A DNA stretch of 64,000 nt, taken from NCBI GenBank assembly GCA_004835665.1, contig RBKR01000003.1, forward strand, positions 248,001 through 312,000, read 5' to 3'. Each line of letters opens with the position of its first letter. The first letter of the stretch is position 1. The DNA comes from Phoma sp. XZ068. Lineage: Eukaryota > Ascomycota > Dothideomycetes > Pleosporales > Didymellaceae. Both the position numbers and the translations under genes were made by a program. This document shows positions 35,022 to 45,627 of the stretch, one piece after another. The notes below the pieces were generated by a model. The model did not search any database. It had not been told where the DNA came from and saw only the letters and a list, made by a program, of their open reading frames with translations.

Positions 35022-35483
35022 ATGTGCAACGGCAGCTCGAGTCGCGTCAGCCAGGGAGGTTCAATCGCAGTTCTTCGGCCAACACAGCATCTACAGCGGT
35101 CGACCACAGACGAGATGATGCTTTTCTTCCACAACCAGTTCTCTGCGCCAGGCACAAGCGTTGAATTTCAAGGCTGGGAAGATGATGTGCAGAAGGACAG
35201 ACATTGGGTCGTGATCCAGTACGTTGCATAACTTAGTTTAGATATTTTCGCTGATGCATCCTATAGCCGTGATGGCGACCTTTCGGGATCTTCATCACCT
35301 GTTCAAACACCACCATTCTACTCCTTTTCCCTAGAGTCAGGTGATGCATCGACGATGCACCTGCCGCAAAAGTTGGACCTTGGTGTGGGTGATGCAGGCA
35401 TCATTGGTCGCAGGGTTTCAGTCATGACTGGATCAACGAAAGGGCCTTTGACAGTAGCAGAGGGAATCATCGGGTGGAACTAA
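35022..35483 (+). CDS. Small hypothetical protein, two exons
   Basis: Two exons, 35022-35218 and 35267-35483, with a 48-nt intron (GTACGT donor, CTATAG acceptor, phase 2), 137 residues. The spliced frame runs MCNGSSSRVSQGGSIAVL ... HWVVIHRDGDLSGSSSP ... GEG-free C terminus ending EGIIGWN, with stop TAA. The composition is soluble and mixed, with no signal peptide, membrane segment or known motif. The second exon is too short to stand out on its own, so the gene is easily missed. Family unknown. Confidence 0.5.
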
Positions 35484-36121
35484 TCGTTTTGGTTTTTGTT
35501 ATCAGCATTGGCGTTGGGCGTTTTTAATTCCACGATGAAAGCTTAGGAGCTACTTTTATGTAGCACAGCGATTGATTATACTATATCTGCTCTTTCGTTA
35601 CCATCACGGCAAACAGTACAATTGATGTGCACCCAACATCCATCCCATCAACATATTTGGCACCACATCGCGCGCGATTCAGGCACTAAACTTGTATTGT
35701 TCACGGCTCTTATATGGTAGGTTATTGAAAATTAGCAACTTCCCGAAAACATCTATTTGACCAGAGCATCTACTTATCATCGAGGTAGCTTACTCAACTG
35801 TGGTGAGGATGGAGAAAAGGGCCGAGAGATTCTGGGAGACCTGCGCTAGAAGATACAACGACTTTTGGCGAGTACAAGTCTGAATTGTGCTAGATGCACA
35901 AATTTAAAACATTTATGCTGGATCTGGAAGAGTAAGATCTGGCCCGAGAACTGCTTAACTATTTAGAGCTTGACGAAGGCCTGCTCATGATATGTTCATG
36001 CAGGGAAACTTACTGCGCTTTTCGTACTTCGTGGACTTAAAAGCATCTATTAGAATTACATGTCCACTGTAGATTCGTATCGGCGCACTAATCCTTATTG
36101 CTGGCTTTCTATGTCTCCCCA
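35484..36121. other. Intergenic between convergent genes
   Basis: AT-rich, no supported feature. Confidence 0.35.
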
Positions 36122-37105
36122 TCACAACAGTTCGCTAGTGTCTTCCTGATGCACTTCCTCCAGTAATTTCTCTTGCAGCGATCGGCACCCGGATTCCCAG
36201 GCAGTCCACGCTTCCGTTTGCGCAATCCTCCCATGACTCTCCAACAGAAACCTCCTCATTTTGATCGCCACTAGGGTGCCGAACAGCATCGACCCAGTAG
36301 TTGTGCTCCACGTCAGCCACTTCGAGCGCGGTCGACCCGTCCATCTCAGATCATCGAGCACATCGTTGAAACACTGCACCAAGTCTGGAGAGTTGTCGGC
36401 GAAGCCACTTGGTATTGTAAGCCGGTTGAAGAAACAACGGATAATGGTGTTGTCGATGACTAGGCATTCTTGCTCGTATTCACCTCTGTCTGAAGTCACC
36501 GACGAAAATGTGTCTGGTGACAGTGTGGTGGCCTGTTCATTGCCCATCGGTAGGCTTGTGCGAGTCGCGAGCATCAAGGCATTTATGCCATCCCATTCGA
36601 ACAGCTGTGTATTACAAGCACTGCAGTTATCTCTGTGCGGTCCGTTGCGCGTAGCGAGCCAGATGAGGCACCGGTAGTGAATCCAGTGACCACATGGAGG
36701 TAGAGGTAGAAACGTCGATGGAGTGCTGACTTTGTCCCATCGGATGTTGCAAGCTATGCACGCTGGGCCGGCGTATAGTGGGTGATTGTGGCGGTTCTTG
36801 TCGCGCATGAGTATATGGTCAACATATTGAAGCAGCGATGGTGAGGTCGTCGATGGAGTCTGACCCCCAGCTTTTCTCCGTGGCTTGTTGTAGACTGATG
36901 CGACTGAACTGGGACCTTGACCCAAAACTAAATTCTTCGGCGTGGACTCACTAGATGGTTCTGGTTTAATGGCCGCAACTATTTCTACTGGAGATGGAGG
37001 AGATACATCGAGTCGGTTAGCAGGTGGTGAGAGATAGGCGAGAACAGCACCGGCAAGCGATTGAGGTTCTGACTTTGTGTCGAATGTGCTGCTTGCTTGC
37101 TGCAT
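36122..37105 (-). CDS. RING-like zinc-finger protein
   Basis: Single frame of 327 residues from ATG at 37105. The N-terminal ~110 residues are Pro/Ser-rich and disordered. A RING-like cross-brace begins with CIACNIRW near residue 115, continues with PPCGHWIHYRCLIWL and ends with CSACNTQLFEW. The order C-C...C-H-H-C...C-C fits a RING-H2-type or degenerate RING, suggesting E3 ubiquitin ligase activity (inference). The C-terminal 150 residues are helical without a known domain. Similar RING-like proteins lie at 41.6 and 42.3 kb. Confidence 0.7.
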   Translation of the reverse strand: MQQASSTFDTKSEPQSLAGAVLAYLSPPANRLDVSPPSPVEIVAAIKPEPSSESTPKNLVLGQGPSSVASVYNKPRRKAGGQTPSTTSPSLLQYVDHILMRDKNRHNHPLYAGPACIACNIRWDKVSTPSTFLPLPPCGHWIHYRCLIWLATRNGPHRDNCSACNTQLFEWDGINALMLATRTSLPMGNEQATTLSPDTFSSVTSDRGEYEQECLVIDNTIIRCFFNRLTIPSGFADNSPDLVQCFNDVLDDLRWTGRPRSKWLTWSTTTGSMLFGTLVAIKMRRFLLESHGRIAQTEAWTAWESGCRSLQEKLLEEVHQEDTSELL

Positions 37106-37913
37106 TGTGATCTTGGCACCTGAAAGAGGTGGAAGTAGTGGCTTGGCAGCTGTAATGTATACAAGAGTCCTAGCTGTGAGCTATTTTTTGAAAGTGCGAT
37201 GTAAAAGTGAAAGGTGAGGTGAAGGTAGGATTAGCTGTGAAACACCATTAGCTTTTCAGGCGCCGTGCGCAGTACTTCACCTGAAGACATAAGCAAGGCT
37301 CAACATGTTGACTGCGTCCATTTCCCTTCAGGCTGATCCATCATAGTTTTCCGCATCCTCCTCGCGCAGTAGCCACTGATGAATAGGACCCCATCATTTA
37401 TCACTAGCATGATGTGCCGTGTGAAGACGTTGATCCATGAGAGATTGAGAATCAATCCTCAAGTGGGCTCTGGTAGCCCTGGAGTGAGATAAATGGATTT
37501 GGAGAGGGCCATTGATGGCAGTGAGCACAGCATGGAGTTTGCAAAAAGATGCAGATAAAGACAACTGTAGTTGCTAAAAGACCGAACGGGTGCCAAAAAT
37601 CAACAGAAAAGTGCCCCGCCGCTCTTCTACGTCCTGGAAACATCTTCTACTGAAGAGATAACTATAATAGTACTTTATTCACTATATTTCATCCTCGCTG
37701 CCACTAAATGACATGGTGTTGTGGCGCCGCTCGAGTTGCGCCTTCCCAGATTGGTGTTCTGACCCACCAAACTCGCACATCATTCGCGTGACAACTGACG
37801 ACAGAATGCTTTGTCAACGACGCGCAGAACTTCCGCCCCAAATAAGCTCTTGAAATGGACATCATCTCTGGGCACCATTTCAGCGGATTAAGATGCAAAC
37901 AGGTTGATTTACG
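37106..37913. other. Divergent promoter region
   Basis: 808 bp between the RING-like gene and the monooxygenase gene, transcribed away from each other. No gene inside. Confidence 0.35.
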
Positions 37914-39318
37914 ATGACTGTAGATATCAAGCCAAAGCCACTGAAGGTGGCAATCGTTGGAGGCGGGCCTGGCGGACTGGGGACAGCAATCGCACTGTCC
38001 AAGATACCAGATGTCGAAATCACAATCTACGAACAGGCGAGTGTCTTGCGAGAAGTAGGAGCCGGAATAAGCATTGGGTCAAACTCTTGGAAGGTGTTAG
38101 AATTGCTGGGTGCTGCGGATGCGTTGAATAGCGGACATCCAACATGGACAACGTTGAATCTGTCAGTGCAAGTTCCTCAGATCAACTCAACCTAAGATAC
38201 TGACTTCACAAACTAGTAATGGTCGGTCAGGCGAAGAGCTTCATCGTCGTGAGAAGACCAAAGCGAAGTCTGAACGTGCTCCAATTCGGACGCAGAGGAC
38301 GAAGTTGCAATCTGCATTGCTATCACAAATCCGGCCCGGGACGATTCAACTGTCAAAGAAACTAGCTCGTATAGTCGATCAAGGTGCTGCAGGTGTAGAT
38401 TTATACTTCAAAGATGGTTCTTCAACTAGCGCCGACTTGGTGGTTGGCGCAGATGGCATCCGCTCAGTGTGTAACCCTTAAGTGTTTAAGAAGACCTTGC
38501 TGACGGTCGCGCAGGTAGTCCGTGACGCAGCTTGGCCAGACTACGAGATCAAGTTCACCGGCACCACAATCTGGCGCACGTTGCTGACTTGGGAGGATGT
38601 AAAGGACCTGGATTCGCGATTTGAGATCACTGGCTGGTGGCATACACCCACTACCCACGTTTACTTTTCGCCCGTAGGTGAAGGGTTGTGGGAGATTGCT
38701 GCAAGAGCGTGGCACGACCCAGCAATTCATAGCGCCAGCAAAGTCAGCTGGGGTGTACCGGTCGACAACGCACACGTTGAATCGCACTTCACGGTATGAA
38801 CTCCACTGATTTTAATCTTGCAAACGCTGATTTCAACACAGGAATACCTCCCTCAAATTCGGGAGGCGCTTGCACGTGTCCCGCAGGGCGGCTGGCGTGA
38901 GTTTGCTGCTTTCGCGGGTCCGGAGCTGGAAACACTGACTGCATGGAACAACAAGGTTGTACTTGTTGGCGACTCATCCCACGCCTTATCTGGTGCTTTT
39001 GGATCAGGTGCCGGCTTTGCCATGGAAGATGGGTGGATATTGGCTCAATCCCTAGCGCACTTTAATAACGAGCTTAACAAAGCACTGCCGCTTTTCGAAC
39101 AGATTCGTCTGTCTTACTATGCGCGCATGTATGCACATCTAGCGAATGAGGCAGCTCGACGTGCGAGGAACCTACAAGAAATCGGCAGCCCCTCGTTTGA
39201 CGAGCGAGTCGCCAACAAAATTATCTCAGACGGCGGTGTCGACATGTCCTGGATCTACAACAACGACATCGAAGCGACTTGGACACGTGCTATCGGACAC
39301 CTTGCAGTTCAACCTTAA
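37914..39318 (+). CDS. FAD-dependent monooxygenase (salicylate hydroxylase-like)
   Basis: Four exons, 37914-38161, 38217-38466, 38515-38793 and 38842-39318, with frame-consistent GT-AG introns, 417 residues. Group A flavoprotein hydroxylase: GxGxxG dinucleotide-binding motif at residues 14-22 (AIVGGGPGGLG), DG motif (LVVGADGIRS) and GD motif (VVLVGDSSHALSGAFGSGAG). It uses NAD(P)H and O2 to hydroxylate an aromatic or related substrate. The nearest well-known types are salicylate hydroxylases and secondary-metabolite monooxygenases; the substrate cannot be read from sequence. No signal peptide, so cytosolic. Start at the first ATG, five codons before the beta strand. The second intron has a weaker GTGTGT donor. 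Confidence 0.87.
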
Positions 39319-39617
39319 GAGGCTTGTCAATACGGTAGCCATCGATCTGAGGAACGAGATCGCTAGGCCCAATCAACGCGCATGATGATTGTGAATGCAT
39401 GAGTGAGAGGAGTTGGCCGCTCGCTCACTGCAGGTCACTGCGCAGCAGCAGATCTTATGCAGAGTTAATAGAGATCTGCTAACAAGTTGTGGATATGTGC
39501 CTCACATCGATCTCTTCTCTAGATGCGTCCGCCATCCTGTGACTGTGTTCATTCCCATGGCCTAACAATCCTATTGTGAACTCTTGCTCTGCTATTACTT
39601 CCATCATGAAGGTCTTT

Positions 39618-41171
39618 TCATGCCTGCCTCTTCATCTTCTTTGCTGGGCGTTCTTCAGTCCCGTCGGTCACACCACCCGTTCGTGCCTTCAGCATGGCAA
39701 GAGCCTCTTCCAATAACAGCTTCTCTCCTAACCTAACTTCGATCGCCATGCGGTGCCTGTTTGTAATACCAGACTTCAAAGCAGCCCGATCTTCCTGCAC
39801 TGATGTTGGATACTCTGCGAGCTTATCCGTCAACACTTGCGTCATAACTGTGTTTGTGATCTCGTCACGCTTTCTCTTGTCGACGATGATATCGGGCTTG
39901 TGCTTCTTGATAATTTTGAGCGCATCTCTGAGCTCTTCTTCAAGCTCTGGGAACTCGCTCAGCGTTGCTTCTTCGATCAGGCGACCCTCCTCATTGGGTG
40001 CCCCTGAGTCGCGCTCGATGATGAAAGGCTCGTCATTCTCTTCTGTATCAATCTCGACCCCCTGTGACGCTATTAGTCACGATCTTCGCATGTGATTAAG
40101 CCTACTTGCCATTTCAGTCAATTCGGAAGATGACACACCCGTTGCAGCAGCCAATGCTTTCGCCACAGCCGTACGGAGAATCTCAACCTCATCGTACCTG
40201 CGATACGCAGGCGTGACATAACCGTAACGTCTCAGGACTTCGGACGAGGGCATAGCGCCATAGTAATTTAGGATTTCGGTTCCAGCTTGTACATCGGAAC
40301 GGAGACTTGTAACTTCGAGGCTATCGCCATGATTAACATGTGCCTTGAAAACATCAGTCAGTATGTATTCGTCACTCAGCCAGAACATACTTACATTGAA
40401 GTCGGCATCGGCGTTCAGTATGTCGGCCATAGGTACCATGCCCAACATCCTTTGTGCATCCTTGTCAACGACCCAACCGTCTTCGTCCTCTTCAGCCTCA
40501 TCGTCTTCGTTGTCCAGATCGAATGCGTAAGCCATAATCGTACTTCCCATGCGGTGCGCGAGGCTGAGCAGGTTGTCTTCACTGGTCGCTTCTGTGCCTG
40601 CAGGGTAGAAGATTGTTGGGTTTTGCATAACAACAGGAATAATGCGAGTGCGAAGCTTGTCATCGCTGGCCTGCTTTCCGATCTTCTCTTGCGTCAAGAC
40701 GGTACCCTTGAGCTCTTTCAGCTCCGAATCAGTCCAGAACATAGGAGTGTCGAAAGTCGTTGGTAGAACGTCCAAGTAAGGCTTCCAGCGCGATGCATCG
40801 CCTTGCAAATGTTCGTACACCATGATTAAGATCAAAGACTCCCAAGGGTCAAGCGGCTCGGTATCTTCGTCCTCTTCCTCAAATGCTGCTTCGAAGACTT
40901 TTGGGATTTTCTTGGGGAGCTCTGATGTCTCAACGTTCATGATGGCAGTCCGAGGTATCGTAAATAATGTACATTCTTCAGGTATAGCCTTTTTAGCCAC
41001 TTCTTCGGGTTAGCTTTGTGATCGCGGTGGCATGTACGTGTACCCACCGATGCCTCGGCCTGCACCTTGAGACCTCAAGTCCTGGATCTCCAGAAGGTCA
41101 TCCTTAAATTCGCCGCCAACGGACTTGAACCAGGTGAGGAAGCGTTCTGTTGCTGCCTGAAAGTCCGACAT
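39618..41171 (-). CDS. rkm4: SET-domain lysine methyltransferase, SETD6/RKM4 type
   Basis: Four exons, 41048-41171, 40395-40999, 40110-40343 and 39618-40061, 468 residues. The split SET domain ends with PMADILNADADFN, then ALNYYG-like EILNYYGAMPSSEVLRRYGY, the signature of SETD6 and yeast Rkm4, which methylate ribosomal protein lysines. A Rubisco-LSMT-type C-terminal domain follows and ends basic (PAKKMKRQA). Intron 1 is 48 nt. Intron 2 (40344-40394, 51 nt) has no stop and keeps frame if retained. Intron 3 (40062-40109) is best read as GC-AG (GCAAGT...CACAG); an alternative GT-AG pair would add three residues. Substrate inferred from family only. Cytosolic or nuclear. Confidence 0.85.
40062..40109 (-). 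other. Probable GC-AG intron in the SET-domain gene
   Basis: Minus-strand junction: exon ...GAAATG, intron GCAAGT...TCACAG, exon GGGGTCGAG. It keeps frame. A competing reading uses GTAGGC as donor and AATAG as acceptor and also keeps frame. Confidence 0.5.
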
Positions 41172-41636
41172 GTCTGTACAGAAGGGCCCGGAGCTGCCAG
41201 GACGGTGACAAAAACGTTCGGAATGAAAGATTGAAGAAAAGTTTTTTCGCAGCACTTGTACGCGCGACGAAGGCACAGAAAGTGTTTTCCGGTACGTACC
41301 TAGTGTGCAGCTTCAGAGCTAAAATCTCAATTAGTTTTGATACGTTTAAATCTGAAATGAGCACATGTTCCCTAGACTGAGACGCGTCGAACTGAGGAGA
41401 TAGCTGCTCGCACACTAGTGCTGAAAGAGGATTAGACCGGACGCGACTGTCTCGAAACGTCGGCATGAATGACCGCCACTCCTCACTCTATCGCTGGAAG
41501 ATCGAAGGGATGCACATCAAGGTTTAGCTGCGTTCTAAAGCCTCATGCCTTTCCACCTTGTGGACTTCGACCTCCCGCAAAGTCCTAATAACAAAAGCAA
41601 GTGGGTGACGTCATAACCTTCGCGTTCTTGGGGAGC
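41172..41636. other. Intergenic
   Basis: 465 bp upstream of the SET-domain gene and downstream of the RING gene. No supported feature. Confidence 0.3.
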
Positions 41637-42113
41637 TTAGATCCATCGCGACCCATATAGCGACTCCCGAATCCTCGCCAAAGACACTTCTACCTGTCCC
41701 AGCTCTCGTCTCGCTTGCTCATCAGCCAGATCTAGTGCTGCTAGGCTGTTCAACGTCCGTTCGACTTCAGCCAGCATCTCTCGCCTGCCCGCATTCGGAG
41801 CAGGAAACCACTCTGTTCGACACAACGGACAGGTGTGGCTCCATGGGTTGCCGCCGCGTACGTGATACTCTATGCAGTGACGGCCAAAGATGTGCTTGCA
41901 TTCACCGCGATTGCAAACCTGCACTGCATACTCGTCGTCCTCCGCAGGTAGGTCTGGGTGCACATAGTTCTGCGGTGGGTCAGCATAGGGGTTGTGGCAG
42001 ATTGGGCAATCAAGATCTGCGTCAACGTGAGCGCAGAGCTCGGTGAGTCTCAGAGGCACTGTGTTTGTTGTAAGAAAATTCGTGATCTGGAACCCTGGTA
42101 TTTGGTTTGGCAT
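41637..42113 (-). CDS. RING-type zinc-finger protein
   Basis: Intronless, 158 residues from the first suitable ATG at 42113 (MPNQIPGFQITNFL); the frame is open further upstream only from non-ATG codons. RING-H2-like finger: DCPICHNPY, CNRGECKHIFGRHCIEYH and CPLCRTEWFP, with a ~35-residue insert between the first and second pairs. The C-terminal 40 residues form a charged helix (LAEVERTLNSLAALDLADEQ). Likely an E3 ubiquitin ligase (inference). It is divergently paired with a paralog at 42315: both share C-x-HIFG-xx-C-xxx-H and an R(N)GGN...CP-x-C...WF ending. Confidence 0.75.
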   Translation of the reverse strand: MPNQIPGFQITNFLTTNTVPLRLTELCAHVDADLDCPICHNPYADPPQNYVHPDLPAEDDEYAVQVCNRGECKHIFGRHCIEYHVRGGNPWSHTCPLCRTEWFPAPNAGRREMLAEVERTLNSLAALDLADEQARRELGQVEVSLARIRESLYGSRWI

Positions 42114-42314
42114 CTTCGTTGCCGCTCGCAGATATGCGAATAAGCTCTTCTGTTGGTAGTTGTTGGTAAAAGAAGTTTGGTAAACTATGCTCACCAAAGG
42201 TCCGTCAATGTCGCCTTATTGGGCTACCGGTCTGTCAAGTAGGAAGTGTGAAGACTGGCAAAAACACAGTTGTTGGTACCGCCTGTGCCACGTATACGAA
42301 ACACGAAACTGACA

Positions 42315-42995
42315 ATGAGTATAACACTGTTGCCAGCAAATGCTGCCATGGGCATGACTGAGCTTCTACGTATATCACGCACATTTTCTCTGGCTGCACC
42401 GCCACCAGGGCATAACAGAGCTCCTTCTAGACCTGTTGGCGCCTCTGGATGCAATAGATATTCGCCAGCAGCTCAGGATGCCCGAAATGCTATATTTGCT
42501 CATCTAGCACACGTAGACGCCATTTCACTTTCTAAATCTGCGTCTCCCCTCATGGAAAACAAATCACCACTGCCGAACAAGCTATACGATGCCGGACGCG
42601 TGTCGCTAGCTCACTTTCTTGCCAACGACCTGGAGAACTGGACCATAGTCAAATCAGCCAATGCGAACGATGCCAATGTTTGTCTACTATGTTCGAAACA
42701 TATGTGCAACTATAAAGTTCTAAGCCGGCGCAATCGCACAACACACACCTGCTCGGATCTAGCTCGCTGCGAACCTGCCGTGCGCATCCGCGCATGCAGC
42801 CACATCTTTGGTGCTAGATGCTTGACGAAACACATTCGGAATGGTGGTAATAGATGCCCTCAGTGTTATTGTGTGTGGTTCAAACCCGCTGGTGACTACA
42901 GACGTGAGTATACCTTGGGGGAGAGTAAGCTCTGGGACTGGTGCTGGGGTTGGGATCTGGGCATTGGCGCAGACGGAGATCCGATAAACACCTGA
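42315..42995 (+). CDS. RING-like zinc-finger protein, paralog of the 41.6-kb gene
   Basis: Intronless, 226 residues from the ATG at 42315 (MSITLLPANAAMGM); a later ATG at 42549 (MENKSPLPNK) would remove a poorly structured N terminus. The finger has NVCLLCSKHMC, CEPAVRIRACSHIFGARC, TKHIRNGGNRCPQC and YCVWFKPAG, matching the neighbour in its second half. The tail is Trp-rich (WDWCWGWDLG). Probable E3 ligase (inference). It lies only 201 bp from the divergent paralog, which suggests inverted duplication and a shared promoter. Confidence 0.65.
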   Translation: MSITLLPANAAMGMTELLRISRTFSLAAPPPGHNRAPSRPVGASGCNRYSPAAQDARNAIFAHLAHVDAISLSKSASPLMENKSPLPNKLYDAGRVSLAHFLANDLENWTIVKSANANDANVCLLCSKHMCNYKVLSRRNRTTHTCSDLARCEPAVRIRACSHIFGARCLTKHIRNGGNRCPQCYCVWFKPAGDYRREYTLGESKLWDWCWGWDLGIGADGDPINT

Positions 42996-43113
42996 TTCAA
43001 GAAGCTCCAATTTCAATTTATTACCCTTTTAGACTGCTACTCTACTTGACCCAAGTCATCTGATCCGATCTATGTGACAAAAGAAATGTTGAACAAACGG
43101 ATCGACCCACCTC

Positions 43114-44055
43114 CTACACCTGGCTGTCAAGCGGCCTGAACGGTTCCCGCGCACTGTCGCGGTAGTTCATTTCTAGTCCGCCTTCCTTGCCCATCTTTAC
43201 CACTTTTCTCGCTAACCTTCCAGGGTGTATGATAGCCATCATGAGCACAATAACCAGCATGAAGCCACCATCGAATAAATACAGCATACTCTCGTGACTG
43301 ATCAAGAACCCGTCGTCACCTTGCTTAAACTCAATAATCCTTATAAAGTTTCTGACGAGAAACAGCGTACTGACAAAGTATAGACTCCACAGATTTCTGC
43401 GCCATGAGAGCGACGAGTGCTCAGAGAGGTTCGTAGGATTGCGGTTCAGACGAACATGAATGCTCGCCGTAAGCGCAATGTAAATGAAAAAGATCACAAC
43501 CTGCGTGATCAATCCCGCCATAACGAGAGTAGTGCCCGTATCCATTGTCGAGACATCAGCACGCATAGCGCTTCCTGCAATCTGACTGACGAAGCACCCA
43601 ACATCGAAGAGCACGAAGAGCTTCGAAACCCAGCGCATGCTGATGGGCGCATAGTCTGTAGCGTCGAGTGCGTTAACGATGCGCTTGAGGGACATGTAAA
43701 TTGTGGCTGCGAGCATTGGAGCGGCACCCATGATGAGTAGGGTCGACAGGATGAACGGGAGGAGTTGGCGGATGTTGTCGTGGGACTGGGAGCGGAGATA
43801 GTAGGAGCCTGCCTCCACTGTTCGCCTTTGTCAGTAGCTGCATCTTGTGAAGGTCTTGGATAGATACTGACTGGCACTGCCAAGGATCATTGGGATAGGA
43901 AACCAAGCTCGGTATGGAAACATAAATATAATGTGAAGGAAACCGGCGATGCCAAACAGAGCTACGAAGGCGTATGCTGCGGTCTCCGAGGGGTTGTAAG
44001 GATACAAATCCTGGTCAGCGTAACCATCTTTGCGCGGATAGAGGTGGTGTAGCAT
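43114..44055 (-). CDS. RTA1-family membrane protein
   Basis: Two exons, 43872-44055 and 43114-43817, 54-nt intron, 295 residues. Start at the first ATG, 44055 (MLHHLYPRKDGYADQDLYPY). About seven transmembrane helices. Family features: YNPSETAAYAFVALFG in helix 1, EAGSYYLRS, APMLAATIYMSLKRIV, FVLFDVGCFVSQIAGSA, RNFIRIIEFKQGDDGFLISH and ESMLYLFDG. RTA1-like proteins include yeast Rta1, Rsb1 and Pug1, linked to lipid translocation, sterol-toxin resistance and heme/porphyrin transport. The substrate here is unknown. Plasma membrane or endomembranes. Confidence 0.9.
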
Positions 44056-44713
44056 GGTTACTCGTTGTTGTGTGATCAATGCCTTAGCTTCAATGACTGT
44101 GAGTAAAGGAGCGTGGTGATCTGGAGTCGGAATGGAGACTTGGAGATTGAGGCATTCAAGATACTTAAAGCACTCTAATTTGCAAGGTTGTACTGTTTGA
44201 ACCTATCTGCGACTGCCTCAAACATGCATCTCTTCCAATGCGAATACGAGATGTGCGTATAGTCGTGTTCTAAGAGTGCCAGCCAATCAAAATGCTCAAA
44301 TCGCACGATTCATGTATCCTTCGATAACCAGACAGCAAGCACAGTCTTTACTATCTATTTAAATATGGAAAAGGTTGCGAATATTGCGTACCATTGTGTG
44401 GCAGTGCTGGTGCATGATACACCATGGAGTGCTTTGATATGCCACCGGGGATGGTCTAGGATTTTAGCTTCACCGTGGTCTACGGATAGAACGTTAAGGT
44501 ATAGCAATACTATTAGTCGTTGAATTATTAACCGTCCTTCGTTACGTTCGCGAAGTTCCGCTTTTTCCTAACGCATTCGAACTGTACATTTTACGCCACC
44601 TTCCACCGACCACCAACTGCCTACAACAACCACCATCACTATTACATGAAGACTGCCCCAATTGAATACAGTTCTCGATCATCTCTCGCCGACCCAAGTT
44701 TTCAGATAGCTGC
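44056..44713. other. Intergenic
   Basis: Promoter of the RTA1-like gene and 3' flank of the isochorismatase gene. Nothing else seen. Confidence 0.3.
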
Positions 44714-45627
44714 TTAGATCACGACAGTGCCGTTCTGACCAGTGATCAAGCCAGCCTCACCAGGGATGACGGTACCGTTCTCGATGGCCGCAGCATGGCC
44801 CCTAGCAAGCATACCGTAGACAGGCAGGTACTTGTCGAGGAAAGGAAGGACCTCACCAGCACCGGGGGTCGCACGCCAGTCACGCATAAGATCGCAGACG
44901 ATGGAGAAGAGGCTGACAAGCTGAACACCAGCCCTTTCCATGCGGGAGTTGGCGGTATCGCGGATCAGCTGCGTGGTGGTGCCAGAGCCTTCGATGTTGG
45001 CGAAAACGGAGTAGCCTTCAGCACGGAGAGACAGGGCAAGGAAGGCGGTGCAGACATCCGTGACAATACCGGCAACGATGATTTGCTTCTTGCCTGAGGC
45101 TTCGACTGCGGCGCGGAACTCGGGGTTATCCCAGGCGCTGAATGATGGGTTAGTCTTGGAGCAAGAGTTGAAAAGTAGCTATTCTTACTTGACCTCGCCC
45201 TGGCGGCGGATAAGAGGAGCGTTAGGGTACATTTCGAGCATCTCTTTGGGGAGAGGTCCGTTGGGGCCGGTATCGGCAGAAGTGGTCATGATGACGGGCA
45301 GGTCGAACAGCTTGCCAAGCTCGGCATGAGCCATGATGTTCTCCTTGTAAAGGGTGGCATCCCAGTCACGAGCAAGCTGGTAGAGGCCGACTTGGAGATC
45401 GAGAATCAGCAAGAGCTGTAGCACGTGTTAATTTGGGACTGGTTCAAGTAGATGGGATTCGAGGCTGCACGAACCGAGTTGTTCTTGTCGATGCGCTCCC
45501 ATGGCACAGCTAATAATCGTTTAGTATAATCCATTGCGTAATCCAAGGGGCGTCAGGACATACCATCACCGCGGACGGCACTGAACAGGCTGGCAGCCAA
45601 GAATGCAATGCTAGCTCCGAACTTCAT
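44714..45627 (-). CDS. Secreted isochorismatase-family hydrolase (YcaC-like)
   Basis: Four exons, 45564-45627, 45475-45509 (35 nt), 45189-45415 and 44714-45137, all phases consistent, 249 residues. The signal peptide MKFGASIAFLAASLFSAVRG is clear. The isochorismatase fold is shown by the catalytic Asp39 (LLLILDLQVGLY) and nucleophile Cys138 (GIVTDVCTAFLAL), with IRRQGEVNAWDN in the position of the third catalytic segment. The sequence is closest in style to YcaC-like cysteine hydrolases of unknown substrate. Some plant-associated fungi secrete isochorismatases thought to lower host salicylate; whether this one does so is speculation. The neighbour downstream (46.8-48.2 kb) also encodes a secreted hydrolase. 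Confidence 0.88.
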
